Source: Streptomyces monashensis
Lineage (GTDB): Bacteria > Actinomycetota > Actinomycetes > Streptomycetales > Streptomycetaceae
Length of the DNA: 64,000 bases
Direction: 5' to 3'
Assembly: GCF_001866665.1 (NCBI RefSeq)
Contig: NZ_MLYO01000034.1
Span: 1 to 64,000 of the forward strand
A model generated the notes under the pieces. That model saw nothing but the letters and a program-made list of their open reading frames with translations, was not told the origin of the DNA and did no database searches. Made by a program: the position numbers and the translations under genes. Of this stretch, positions 54,738 through 63,593 are shown piece after piece (the first letter of the stretch is position 1; the number at the start of each line of letters is the position of its first letter).

Positions 54738-55334
54738 TCAGCCTCTGCCCCCGCTCCCTCCGCTCAGGTTCCCCCACCGCGGTCCGATCCGCTTCCACTC
54801 CTCGTCCCATTCGGCCATGCGCCGCCGGATGAGCCGCGTGCGGACCACCCAGCCCGTGCCCCATACCCCGGCGCCGGCGGACACGGCCACGAGGGCGCCC
54901 GTCATGCCCGCCTCCAGCGTCGCTGCCGCACCGGTGACCGGTACGGACACCACCCGGTCCCGCGGGTCCGTCCATATCGTGATCCGGGTGCCCGCCGGCG
55001 ATCCCGGGAAGACCTCGGCCCGGCCCGTGTGCGCCATGCCGTCCGCATCGGTCCAGCGGACGGCGGCCCACACCCTGCCGTCGTCGTGTCCGCCCGCGCC
55101 GACCGGGGTACGCGCCGACGCGTCGATGAGGACGGCCGACACCGCGTGCGCCCCGAGCGAACGGTCCACGCTCTGCGCGGCCACCGCCCCGGCGACGCCT
55201 CCGGCCAGGATCGTGAGCATCCAGATGACGAGCACGATCCAGCCTTCGACGACATCGCTGTGCCGCCGCAGCGCGTTGCGGCGCCAGCGCCACAGCCGCA
55301 CGGGGGTGACGGTCGCGGCAGGTGTCCCTGCCAT
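54738..55334 (-). CDS. Rv1733c-family membrane protein
   Basis: 198 residues. Two hydrophobic helices (about 30-55, WIVLVIWMLTILAGGVAGAV; and about 145-165) flank an extracytoplasmic domain (VWAAVRWTDADGMAHTGRAE, FPGSPAGTRITIWTD). This pattern matches Mycobacterium Rv1733c, a DosR-regulon protein of unknown function. Convergent with the CBS-BON gene and 36 bases downstream of the second CBS gene. Confidence 0.83.
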   Translation of the reverse strand: MAGTPAATVTPVRLWRWRRNALRRHSDVVEGWIVLVIWMLTILAGGVAGAVAAQSVDRSLGAHAVSAVLIDASARTPVGAGGHDDGRVWAAVRWTDADGMAHTGRAEVFPGSPAGTRITIWTDPRDRVVSVPVTGAAATLEAGMTGALVAVSAGAGVWGTGWVVRTRLIRRRMAEWDEEWKRIGPRWGNLSGGSGGRG

Positions 55335-55370
55335 CGTCGCCGCCTCCTGCCCTGTGCCGACGGCTCCGCG

Positions 55371-56072
55371 TCACGCCGTGCGGGCCCGGCCGGTGCCGGG
55401 GAGGCCGGGACCGGGGTCCGCGTGCCGGGGCGGGCCGGTCAGTGCGCACCGCACGTCGACCACGCCCGGCACGGTTCGCGCGAGCCGGGCGACCAGCGGG
55501 ATCAGGACGGTCTCCCGGACCCGCCCGGACAGTGCGACGACGCCGTCGCGCACCTCGACCCGGACCATGTCCGCGCGCGGGCCGAAGAGCCGTACGACGA
55601 CGTCGCGCCGTACCTCCTCGGCGATGTCGGCGTCCTCGCGCAGGAAGACCTTCAGCAGGTCGGAGCGGCTGACGACGCCCTTCAGGGCGCCGTCGAGGCC
55701 GACGACCGGAAGCCGTTTGACGCCGGTGCGGGCCATGAGGCGCGCGGCGTGGGCGAGCGGGGCGTCGGCTCGCACGGTGACGGCCGGGGCGGTCATCAAC
55801 TCGCCCGCGGTCACCGCGTCCGCCTTGTACGCGCCGGGCGGCTGCCCCGGTCGCCCGTGGCGTCCGACGACGTCGTCGCTGTACTCCTCCTTGGGCAGCA
55901 GATCGGCCTCGGAGACCACGCCCACGACCACTCCGCTGTCGTCCAGGACCGGGAGGGCGCTGACCCGCCACTCGTGCATGGCCTGCACGATGTCCTTGAA
56001 GACGGCGCCGGTGCGCAGGGCGACGACCCGGTGGGCCATCACGTCGTTCACGACGGTCGGAGTGCCGTTCAT
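55371..56072 (-). CDS. CBS-pair plus BON-domain protein
   Basis: 233 residues, same architecture as the protein at 54037: VNDVMAHRVVALRTGAVFKD, SALPVLDDSGVVVGVVSEAD, LLPKEEYSDD, second CBS (ELMTAPAVTVRADAPLAHAA, RLPVVGLDGALKGVVSRSDL) and BON (VRVEVRDGVVALSGRVRETV). GGAGG six bases before the ATG at 56072 favours it over the ATG at 56084. Dormancy box B lies in its promoter. Confidence 0.9.
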   Translation of the reverse strand: MNGTPTVVNDVMAHRVVALRTGAVFKDIVQAMHEWRVSALPVLDDSGVVVGVVSEADLLPKEEYSDDVVGRHGRPGQPPGAYKADAVTAGELMTAPAVTVRADAPLAHAARLMARTGVKRLPVVGLDGALKGVVSRSDLLKVFLREDADIAEEVRRDVVVRLFGPRADMVRVEVRDGVVALSGRVRETVLIPLVARLARTVPGVVDVRCALTGPPRHADPGPGLPGTGRARTA

Positions 56073-56144
56073 GGCGTCCTCCAAGGGCTCGGCTGCCGTC
56101 CCGGGACGCCTTCAAGGCTGCGGCACCCGGGCCGTCCGCGGCAT

Positions 56145-56159
56145 GGGCCGAGTGGGCCC
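56145..56159. promoter_or_regulatory. Dormancy-type box B
   Basis: GGGCC-GAGTG-GGCCC, 5-base arms with a 5-base centre, 73 bases upstream of the CBS gene start. Confidence 0.5.
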
Positions 56160-56218
56160 GACACACCGCCCCCGTCGGCCCCGTCCGCCCGGCCGACCCC
56201 GCGCTCCCTGGCGCAGCG

Positions 56219-57940
56219 CTATCGCACGGGCGGGAGCGGAACATGCCACTCCAGCACGGTTCCACCGCTCGCGGGGCCGCTGATCTCCAGCAGCCCGCCG
56301 AGCTGTTCCGCCCGCTCGGCCATGTTGCGCAGCCCGCTGCGCCGGCCGCCGGCGGCGATGCCCACGCCGTTGTCCGAGACCTTCAGGCGCACCTCGCGGC
56401 CGTCGGTCGTGAGCACCACGTCGGCCCGGCCGGCGTGCGCGTGCCGGGCGACGTTGGTCAGCGCCTCCGAGAGCACAGCCACCACATGGTCGGCGAACTC
56501 GCGCGGCACATCGGTGTCGAGCAGTCCCTCCATACGCAGACTGGGCGCGAAGCCCAGTACCTCGGCGGCCTCGCCGGCCACCTGGACGGCTCTGGCCCGC
56601 AGTCCCTCGGCCGCGGTGGTCTCGCGGGCCCGCAGGCCGAAGATCGCCGACCTGATGATCTTGATGGTCTCGTCCAGGTCGTCCACGGCCCGCAGCACCC
56701 GCTCGGAAGCCTCGGGGTGCTCGATGAAGCGGCCCGCGCTCTGGAGGGTCATGCCGGTGGCGAACAGCCGCTGGATGGCCAGGTCGTGGAGATCGCGGGC
56801 GATCCGGTCGCGGTCCTGGAGGACGGCGATCCGCTGGGCGTCCTGCCGGCGTTCGGCCAGTTCCATCGCGATCGCGGCCTGCGCGGCGAAGCCCCGCAGC
56901 ATCTCCGTCTCCTTGCCCGAGTAGACCGGCCGGCCGGTCTCACGGCACAGCAGCACCACGCCGCGCGAGCCGTCGTCGCCGGTGCCGATGGGAATGGCCA
57001 CGGCGGGGCCGAGCCCCTGGAAGCGCGGGGGGTCGGGCGAGACCCGCTTGTCGCGGGTGACGTCGTCGCTGGCGACCGGGGCCGCGGCGGAGAACGCCAG
57101 CCCCATCAGAGTCCGGTCCAACGGCAGCACGAGTCCCCGGTGTGCCTCCGCGTCCACGCCGACGGCGATCTCCACGTTCAGCAGCCCGCTGCCCGCCAGC
57201 GGCATGGCGACCGCGGCGAGAGCGGAGCCGGAGATCTCCCGGGCCCGTTCCGCGATCAGGTTCAGCGCCACCGCGCGGTCGCTGCCGGACATCAGGCTGT
57301 GGGTGATGTCCGCGTTCGCCCTCAGCCAGCGTTCGCGCAGCCGGGAGTCCTCGTACAGGCGGGCGTTGTCGATAGCGACGCCGGCCGCGAACGCCAGCGT
57401 GGACAGGACCGACTCGTCCTCCTCGTCGAACTCCACCCCGCCGCGCTTCTCGGTCAGATACAGGTTGCCGAAGACCTGGTCGCGCACCCGGATCGGAACG
57501 CCCAGGAAGCTGTTCATCGGCGGGTGACGGGCCGGAAAGCCGTACGAGGCGGGGTGCTGGGAGATCTTTTCGAGGCGCAGGGGTTCGGGGTGGCGGATCA
57601 GCTCGCCGAGGATGCCGTGGCCCTCGGGGAAGGGGCCGATCTCGGCTATCTGCGCATCGCTGACCCCGACGGTGTGGAACGCCGACAGGGTCCTGCCGTC
57701 CGGCCCGATGACACCGAGGGCCGCGTACTCGGCGTCCACCAGGGTCGCGGCGGCCTCGACGATGGAGCGCAGGGCCTGTTCCAGGTTCAGGTCGCGGCCG
57801 ACGGCGAGGACCGCTCCGAGCAGGCTGTGGACGCGGTCCCGGGTGCCGCGGACAGCGTCGATCCGGGACTGCAGCTCGTCCAGCAACTCGTCGAGCTTCA
57901 GCTGCGGCAGCAGATCGCGGGGCCTGTCGGGAGATCCCAC
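56219..57940 (-). CDS. DevS/DosT-like double-GAF sensor histidine kinase
   Basis: 573 residues: GAF-A (about 45-195), GAF-B (about 210-365), HisKA_3 with the phospho-His in RDLHDLAIQRLF (His385), and HATPase (ALTNVARHAHA, SDNGVGI). GAF-A carries ARHPPMNSFLGVPI, aligning its His139 with the heme-binding His of mycobacterial DevS, so it may sense oxygen, NO or redox state. The GTG at 57940 has GGGAGGAG in front, better than a GTG nine codons earlier. No response regulator gene is beside it. Confidence 0.87.
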   Translation of the reverse strand: MGSPDRPRDLLPQLKLDELLDELQSRIDAVRGTRDRVHSLLGAVLAVGRDLNLEQALRSIVEAAATLVDAEYAALGVIGPDGRTLSAFHTVGVSDAQIAEIGPFPEGHGILGELIRHPEPLRLEKISQHPASYGFPARHPPMNSFLGVPIRVRDQVFGNLYLTEKRGGVEFDEEDESVLSTLAFAAGVAIDNARLYEDSRLRERWLRANADITHSLMSGSDRAVALNLIAERAREISGSALAAVAMPLAGSGLLNVEIAVGVDAEAHRGLVLPLDRTLMGLAFSAAAPVASDDVTRDKRVSPDPPRFQGLGPAVAIPIGTGDDGSRGVVLLCRETGRPVYSGKETEMLRGFAAQAAIAMELAERRQDAQRIAVLQDRDRIARDLHDLAIQRLFATGMTLQSAGRFIEHPEASERVLRAVDDLDETIKIIRSAIFGLRARETTAAEGLRARAVQVAGEAAEVLGFAPSLRMEGLLDTDVPREFADHVVAVLSEALTNVARHAHAGRADVVLTTDGREVRLKVSDNGVGIAAGGRRSGLRNMAERAEQLGGLLEISGPASGGTVLEWHVPLPPVR

Positions 57941-58081
57941 CGCGCTCCTCCCGGTCCCTCGGCTCACGGACCCGGCACCGACGGGTCGTGTCCACCGTAT
58001 CCCGCCCCGGCGCGGGAGGGCACACCCGGTCGCGGCAACCGGTCACCCCGCCGGAGCCGCCCGCCCGGCCACGCCGGCCGT

Positions 58082-58095
58082 GGGCCGAACGGCCC
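58082..58095. promoter_or_regulatory. Dormancy-type box C
   Basis: GGGCC-GAAC-GGCCC, perfect 5-base arms, in the divergent gap between the histidine kinase and pyruvate phosphate dikinase genes, 92 bases before the latter. Confidence 0.65.
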
Positions 58096-58186
58096 GGCCG
58101 GCGGGACGGTGGGCACCTCCCCCGCCGTCCGGTCCGGACCGACGCTGGAGTGGTACGCACAGACCGTACGGCCGAGGAGCGGCGCC

Positions 58187-60874
58187 ATGGTGCGTTACGT
58201 GTACGACTTCCGGGACGGCGACCGGGCCATGGCCGACCTGCTCGGCGGCAAGGGCGCGAACCTGGCCGAGATGACCCGGCTGGGGCTGCCGGTGCCGCCG
58301 GGGTTCACCGTCACCACCGAGGCCTGCCGCGCGTTTCTGGCCACCGGTGCGGAACCGGACGGCATGGCGGAGGAGGTGTCCCGGCACCTGTCGGCGCTGG
58401 AGGCGGCCACCGGTCGGCTGCTGGGGCAGTCCGACGATCCGCTGCTGGTCTCCGTGCGTTCCGGTGCGCGCTTCTCCATGCCCGGCATGATGGAGACGGT
58501 CCTCGACATCGGTCTGACCGACGCCTCCGTCCCCGGACTGGCCAAGGTGTCCGGAAACGAGCGCTTCGCCTGGGACTGCTACCGCCGGCTCATCCAGATG
58601 TTCGGCAGTACGGTGCTGGGCGTGGACCCGGCCCTGTTCGACCAGGCCCTGTCTGTGTGCGGAATGACGCGGGAGGCTCCCGACGACCTCCGCGCGGACG
58701 CCTGCGGCCTCGCCCGGCTGGTGGAGACCTACAAGCAACTCGTCCGCGACGCGACGGGCCGTGACTTCCCGCAGTCCCCCACCGAGCAGTTGCGGCTGGC
58801 GGTCCTCGCGGTGTTCCGCTCCTGGAACGCCGAGCGGGCCCGCCTCTACCGGCGGCGCGAACATATTCCGGACGACCTCGGAACGGCCGTCACCGTGCAG
58901 CGCATGGTCTTCGGCAACCTCGGAGCCGACTCCGGCAGCGGCGTCGCCTTCACCCGCGACCCGGCCACCGGACAGCCCGGCCTGTACGGCGACTATCTGC
59001 CGGACGCGCAGGGCGAGGACGTCGTCTCCGGGATCCGCGACACCGTGTCCCTCGCCGAGCTGGAGCGGCTGGACCCGCGCTCCTACCGGCAGTTGCGCGA
59101 CCACGCGCAGACGCTGGAGCGGCACTACCGCGACCTGTGCGACATCGAGTTCACCATCGAGCGCGGCACCTTGTGGATGCTGCAGACCCGGGTCGGCAAA
59201 CGCACCGCCGAGGCCGCTTTCGCGATCGCCGCGGAGCTGGTCGGTGAGGGACTCGTCACGGCCGACGAGGGACTGCTCCGGGTGGACGGTGACCAGCTCG
59301 GCCGCCTGATGTTCCCCCGTTTCGACACCCGCGCGGCCGGCCCGGAGATCGCCCACGGCGTACCGGCCTCGCCCGGCGCGGCGGCGGGTGCGGTCGTCTT
59401 CGACTCCCCGACGGCGGTACGGCGTGCCGCCGACGGTGAGCGGGTGGTGCTGGTGCGCGAGGAGACCACCCCCGACGACCTGCCCGGCATGGTCGCCGCA
59501 CGGGCGGTGCTGACCGGCCGGGGCGGCAAGACCAGTCACGCGGCCGTCGTCGCCCGTGGCATGGGCCGCGTCTGTGTGTGCGGCGCGCAGGACATCACCG
59601 TCGACGGCGAGGCCCGGCGTTTCACCACCCGTGCCGGCACGGTCGTCGAGGAGGGGACCGTCGTCTCGGTGGACGGCTCCACCGGTGCCGTCTACGCGGG
59701 GGCGGTGCCGCTCGTCGCCTCCGCCACGATGCGGTATCTGGAGTGCGGCGAGCAGGCGGACTGTCTGGTCGCCGCGGTCGCCCGGGCGCTGGAACACGCC
59801 GACGCGGTACGCCGGTTGGAGGTGCGGGCCAATGCCGACACCGCCGAGGACGCGGCGCGGGCCCGGCGCTTCGGGGCGCAGGGCATCGGGCTGTGCCGCA
59901 CCGAGCACATGTTCCTCGGTGAGCGCCGCACGCTGGTCGAGGAGATGATCCTCGCACGGACCGAGGCGGACCGGGACCGGGCGCTGGCGGTTCTTCTCCC
60001 GCTCCAGCGGAAGGACTTCACGGACATCCTGCGGGCGATGGACGGCCTGCCCGTCACCGTCCGGCTCCTCGACCCGCCGCTGCACGAGTTCCTGCCCGAG
60101 CGCACCGAACTCGCCGTCCGCGTCGCCTCGGCCGAGGCCGCGGGCGGCCCGCCCGACGCGCACGACGTGGAGTTGCTCGCCGCGGTGAACCGGATGCACG
60201 AGGACAATCCGATGCTCGGCCTGCGCGGCGTACGGCTCGGGATCGTGGTTCCCGGGCTGGTGGCGATGCAGGTGCGGGCGGTGGCCGAGGCGGTGGCCGA
60301 GCGGGTGCGTGAGGGAGGTTCGCCCCGGGCGGAGATCATGGTTCCCCTCGTCGGTTCGGTCGAGGAACTCCGGCTCGCCCGTGCGGAGGTGACGCGCGTG
60401 CTGGCCGAGGTGGGCAAGGAGACCGGCGTGCCTCTCGACTGCCCCGTCGGCACGATGATCGAGTTGCCCCGGGCCGCGCTCACGGCGGGCCGGATCGCCG
60501 AGGAGGCGGAGTTCTTCTCCTTCGGCACCAACGATCTCACCCAGACCACCTGGGGCTTCTCCCGCGACGACGTCGAGGCCGCCTTCTTCTCCGCCTACCT
60601 CGACAAGGGCGTCTTCGCCGCCTCACCGTTCGAGACGCTCGACCGCGAGGGTGTGGGCCGGCTGGTCCGGATCGCCGTCGCGGAGGGCCGTGCGGTCCGG
60701 CCGCGGTTGCAGACCGGTGTGTGCGGCGAGCACGGCGGCGACCCGGAGTCCGTCCACTTCTTCCACCGCGTGGGTCTGGACTATGTCTCCTGCTCGCCGT
60801 TCCGGGTCCCGGTGGCCCGGCTGGAGGCGGGCCGGGCCGCGCTCGGCGGGAGCGGCGGCGGGGACACCGGGTGA
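58187..60874 (+). CDS. ppdK: Pyruvate phosphate dikinase
   Basis: 895 residues, full length. It interconverts pyruvate, ATP and Pi with phosphoenolpyruvate, AMP and PPi. N-terminal ATP-binding domain (GGKGANLAEM near residue 20; SVRSGARFSMPGMMETVLDI near 100), central swivelling domain with phospho-His451 in RGGKTSHAAVVARG (Lys replaces the usual Met before Thr), and C-terminal barrel with Cys846 in TGVCGEHGG. GAGGAG precedes the ATG. Box C in its promoter suggests induction in hypoxia or dormancy, when PPi-linked glycolysis saves energy. Confidence 0.95.
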   Translation: MVRYVYDFRDGDRAMADLLGGKGANLAEMTRLGLPVPPGFTVTTEACRAFLATGAEPDGMAEEVSRHLSALEAATGRLLGQSDDPLLVSVRSGARFSMPGMMETVLDIGLTDASVPGLAKVSGNERFAWDCYRRLIQMFGSTVLGVDPALFDQALSVCGMTREAPDDLRADACGLARLVETYKQLVRDATGRDFPQSPTEQLRLAVLAVFRSWNAERARLYRRREHIPDDLGTAVTVQRMVFGNLGADSGSGVAFTRDPATGQPGLYGDYLPDAQGEDVVSGIRDTVSLAELERLDPRSYRQLRDHAQTLERHYRDLCDIEFTIERGTLWMLQTRVGKRTAEAAFAIAAELVGEGLVTADEGLLRVDGDQLGRLMFPRFDTRAAGPEIAHGVPASPGAAAGAVVFDSPTAVRRAADGERVVLVREETTPDDLPGMVAARAVLTGRGGKTSHAAVVARGMGRVCVCGAQDITVDGEARRFTTRAGTVVEEGTVVSVDGSTGAVYAGAVPLVASATMRYLECGEQADCLVAAVARALEHADAVRRLEVRANADTAEDAARARRFGAQGIGLCRTEHMFLGERRTLVEEMILARTEADRDRALAVLLPLQRKDFTDILRAMDGLPVTVRLLDPPLHEFLPERTELAVRVASAEAAGGPPDAHDVELLAAVNRMHEDNPMLGLRGVRLGIVVPGLVAMQVRAVAEAVAERVREGGSPRAEIMVPLVGSVEELRLARAEVTRVLAEVGKETGVPLDCPVGTMIELPRAALTAGRIAEEAEFFSFGTNDLTQTTWGFSRDDVEAAFFSAYLDKGVFAASPFETLDREGVGRLVRIAVAEGRAVRPRLQTGVCGEHGGDPESVHFFHRVGLDYVSCSPFRVPVARLEAGRAALGGSGGGDTG

Positions 60875-60887
60875 GCGGAGACCGGCC

Positions 60888-61376
60888 ATGATCCGAGGCA
60901 CCGAGCCCGTACGCCGCCGTATCGACCTCGACCGGGTCGAGGCGCTGCGGCTGCTGGGCAGTGTGCCCCTGGGCAGGATCGTCTTCACCCGCCAGGCCCT
61001 GCCGACGGTCCGCCCGGTCAGCCACGTCCTGGACGACGGCGACATCGTCATCCGCACCCACGAGGGCGCGGCACTCACCGCGCACGCCCGGCACGACGAG
61101 GGCCAGGGCGTCGTCGTCGCCTACGAGGCCGACGCCATCGACCCCGTCACCCGCCTGGGCTGGAGCGTGGTGGTCACGGGGTACGCCCGCCTCGTCACGG
61201 CTCCCGGTGAACTGGCCCGCATCCGCGCCCTGTTGGAGCCCTTGGCGCCGCATCCCGGCAGGGACGACGCGGTGCGCATCCGTCCCGAACTGGTCACAGG
61301 CGTGCTGCTCACCGAAGCCGGTCGGCATCGCGACCGCCCCGGCCGTTCCCGGCTGCCGTCGGGCGATCACTCCTGA
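60888..61376 (+). CDS. Pyridoxamine 5'-phosphate oxidase-like protein
   Basis: 162 residues, second PNPOx-like split-barrel protein in the window. LLGSVPLGRIVFTRQALPTV and HVLDDGDIVIRTHEGAAL are typical of the flavin/F420-binding group. GGAG lies seven bases before the ATG; it starts 13 bases after ppdK and shares its operon. Similar proteins occur in DosR-type regulons. Confidence 0.83.
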   Translation: MIRGTEPVRRRIDLDRVEALRLLGSVPLGRIVFTRQALPTVRPVSHVLDDGDIVIRTHEGAALTAHARHDEGQGVVVAYEADAIDPVTRLGWSVVVTGYARLVTAPGELARIRALLEPLAPHPGRDDAVRIRPELVTGVLLTEAGRHRDRPGRSRLPSGDHS

Positions 61377-61432
61377 CGCCGTGATCCTCGTGCGCGTGGC
61401 CGGGCCGGGCGGCAGGTCGTGGGCACCGCCGG

Positions 61433-62503
61433 TCAGTCCGTGGGAACCGCCACCTGTGCGTGCGGCTCCTCGCCGAGCACCACCTTCAGCGCGCCGGTCT
61501 CGGCGGCGTTGGCGAAGACGTCGTACGCCTCTTCCATCTGCCCGAGCGCGAAGGCGTGGGTGACCAGGTGCCCGGTGGGCAGGCGGCCGGCGGCGGTCAT
61601 CCGCAGCAGGGTCGGGGTGGAGTAGGTGTCCACCAGGCCCGTCGTGATGGTCACGTCCTTGATCCACAGGTCTTCCAGATGCAGCGTGGCCGGCCTGCCG
61701 TGCACGCCGATGTTGGCGACGCGCCCGCCCGGACGGACCATGCGGGTGCACAGCTCGAAGCTGTCGGGGACGCCGACGGCCTCCATGACGACGTCGGCGC
61801 CGAGCCCGTCGGTCAGGTCGGCCACCAGCTGGGCGGGGGCCTCCCGGACGTCCGCGACCGCGTCGGCGCCGATCCGGTGGGCCGCCTCCAGCCGGGCCGG
61901 GGCCAGGTCCACGGCAATGATCCGCTCGGGCGAGAACAGCCGGGCCGTGACGATCGCGGCGAGCCCGATGGGACCGGCGCCGACGACGACCACGGTGTCC
62001 CCGGGACGGACCTGCCCGTTGAGCACGCCCACCTCGTACGAGGTCGGGAAGATGTCCGCGAGCAGGACGGCGTCCTCGCTGCGGACGGCGCCGGGCAGCG
62101 TGTGCACCGACAGGTCGGCGTGCGGAACGCGGACGTACTCGGCCTGGGTGCCGTCGATCAGACGGCCGAGGATCCAGCCTCCGCCGTCCCGGCACTGGCC
62201 GTAGCGCTGCTCCCGGCAGAAGCGGCACCGGCCGCACGAGGTGATGCAGGACATCAGCACCCGGTCGCCCGGCCGGACGGTGCGCACGTCGCTGCCGACC
62301 TCGACGACCTCCCCCACCGCCTCGTGGCCGAGCACCGTTCCGGGAGGCACCTCGGGCACGTCGCCCTTGAGGATGTGCAGATCCGTCCCGCAGATCGTCA
62401 CGACGCCGACCTGCACGATCGCGTCGGTCGGCTCCTTGATGCCGGGGTCCGGGACGTCCTGCCAGGAGGCCTGTCCGGGACCGTGGAAGACGAAGCCCTT
62501 CAT
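61433..62503 (-). CDS. Zinc-dependent alcohol dehydrogenase
   Basis: 356 residues of the medium-chain family. Catalytic zinc: CGTDLH and GHEAVGEV; structural zinc: four Cys in CITSCGRCRFCREQRYGQC; Rossmann motif VVGAGPIGLAAI. The form with IKEPTDAIVQVGVVTICGTD resembles Streptomyces and cyanobacterial dehydrogenases acting on alcohols or threonine-like substrates. GAGG precedes the ATG. Box E lies about 80 bases upstream. Confidence 0.9.
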   Translation of the reverse strand: MKGFVFHGPGQASWQDVPDPGIKEPTDAIVQVGVVTICGTDLHILKGDVPEVPPGTVLGHEAVGEVVEVGSDVRTVRPGDRVLMSCITSCGRCRFCREQRYGQCRDGGGWILGRLIDGTQAEYVRVPHADLSVHTLPGAVRSEDAVLLADIFPTSYEVGVLNGQVRPGDTVVVVGAGPIGLAAIVTARLFSPERIIAVDLAPARLEAAHRIGADAVADVREAPAQLVADLTDGLGADVVMEAVGVPDSFELCTRMVRPGGRVANIGVHGRPATLHLEDLWIKDVTITTGLVDTYSTPTLLRMTAAGRLPTGHLVTHAFALGQMEEAYDVFANAAETGALKVVLGEEPHAQVAVPTD

Positions 62504-62581
62504 GGCGTTCCTCACCCTCTTCGGTCGGTCCGTCGCGAGTCCGGCACTTTCAGCTTCGTCGGTGCGCGGGCGGTTGCGCTT

Positions 62582-62595
62582 GGGCCGTCCGGCCC
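62582..62595. promoter_or_regulatory. Dormancy-type box E
   Basis: GGGCC-GTCC-GGCCC, perfect 5-base arms, 79 bases upstream of the alcohol dehydrogenase start. Confidence 0.6.
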
Positions 62596-62685
62596 TCGCG
62601 CCGGGCCGGGCGGTGCGCACGGGCGCCCACGGCCCGGACCGGTGGCGGACGGGTGGCGCGGGTGTCCCGGACGGACCGGCAACCA

Positions 62686-62699
62686 GGGCCGGACGGCCC
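62686..62699. promoter_or_regulatory. Dormancy-type box D
   Basis: GGGCC-GGAC-GGCCC with flanking A/T extending the symmetry to 6 bases, 37 bases before the STAS gene start. Confidence 0.6.
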
Positions 62700-62735
62700 T
62701 ACCGTCGGGTCCGGTCCGCCCGGTTCGATCTCCCC

Positions 62736-63134
62736 ATGGCCGAGAAGCACAGGGCGCACGCGACCGACAGACCCATGGAACCGGTGTCGGCCATGGCCCG
62801 CCAGGCGAGCTCCGGAACGACGGTCGTGACCCTGTGGGGCGAGATCGACGTGCTGACGGCGCCCTCTGTCTCGGCACGGCTCGACACGGTCACCCGCGCG
62901 TCCCACCTCGACCTGGTGCTGGACCTGCGTCCGGTCGCGTTCATCGACTGCGCCGGGCTCGGCGTGCTGTGCCGCGCGCGCTACCGGGTACTCGCCCGGC
63001 AGGGCCGGCTGCGGCTGGTCGCCGGTGACGCGGCCTTCCTGCGCGTCCTGCACGTCACGGGGCTGCGGGACGTCTTCGACGTGCACCCCGAGCTGCCTCG
63101 GCCCGCGCCGGCACCCGAGGCGCCCGGCCCCTGA
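62736..63134 (+). CDS. STAS-domain anti-sigma factor antagonist
   Basis: 132 residues. TVVTLWGEIDVLTAPSVSAR and LDLVLDLRPVAFIDCAGLGV are the RsbV/SpoIIAA pattern. At the phosphorylation site the usual Ser-Ser-Gly is Cys-Ala-Gly (DCAG), so regulation by phosphorylation there is impossible; Cys could instead be redox-sensitive. No clear ribosome site; an ATG at 62775 is an alternative start. Divergent from the dehydrogenase, with boxes D and E between. Confidence 0.82.
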   Translation: MAEKHRAHATDRPMEPVSAMARQASSGTTVVTLWGEIDVLTAPSVSARLDTVTRASHLDLVLDLRPVAFIDCAGLGVLCRARYRVLARQGRLRLVAGDAAFLRVLHVTGLRDVFDVHPELPRPAPAPEAPGP

Positions 63135-63593
63135 CCCGGCGCGGCGGCAGCGCCGCGGCGAGGAAGTACCCGATGAACGAGGCGGCGTGGGTTCGTCCGG
63201 TGGCCCGCGACGCCATGGCCACGGTGACGGCGGCCCGTGCCGCACAGGACGTGTGCGCGCAGCAGCGCGCCCACCGGCATGCCGTCCGCGCCGTGCTGAC
63301 GGCGGACGCACCGGTCGGCGACCCCTCTGGGGGAGTGCGTGCCGGACCCCGGGGCGCCGGCATGATCCGCACGGCGCCCCTGGGGCCGACTGGCTCCGGC
63401 GAAGCCGACGGGGCGTGCCGAGGGCACCGTCGAGGCCGGCTGCTTCGGTGCCACGTGGCTGGACCGGCGGCTCATTGCCCGCCGGGACCAGGACGGGGAC
63501 ACCGTGGACCCGCCGGCGCCGCGGGTCCGGTTGACGCGGCCGCGTTCCGTCCCGCGCCCGACCCCGTACGGCGCTACGGCGAGGTGCCCGCGC
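63135..63593. other. Gap; possible decayed frame
   Basis: An ATG at 63173 has GAGGAAG in front and reads MNEAAWVRPVARDAMATVTA with fair bias for about 60 codons, but the frame then degrades and runs into the phosphoketolase gene on the opposite strand. It may be a small gene with a frameshift. No repeat or RNA seen. Confidence 0.35.

Noticed and set aside
56243..60874. 1543-residue fusion upstream of ppdK
   Set aside because: The first 650 codons are antisense to the histidine kinase; PPDK has its own start with a good ribosome site at 58187.
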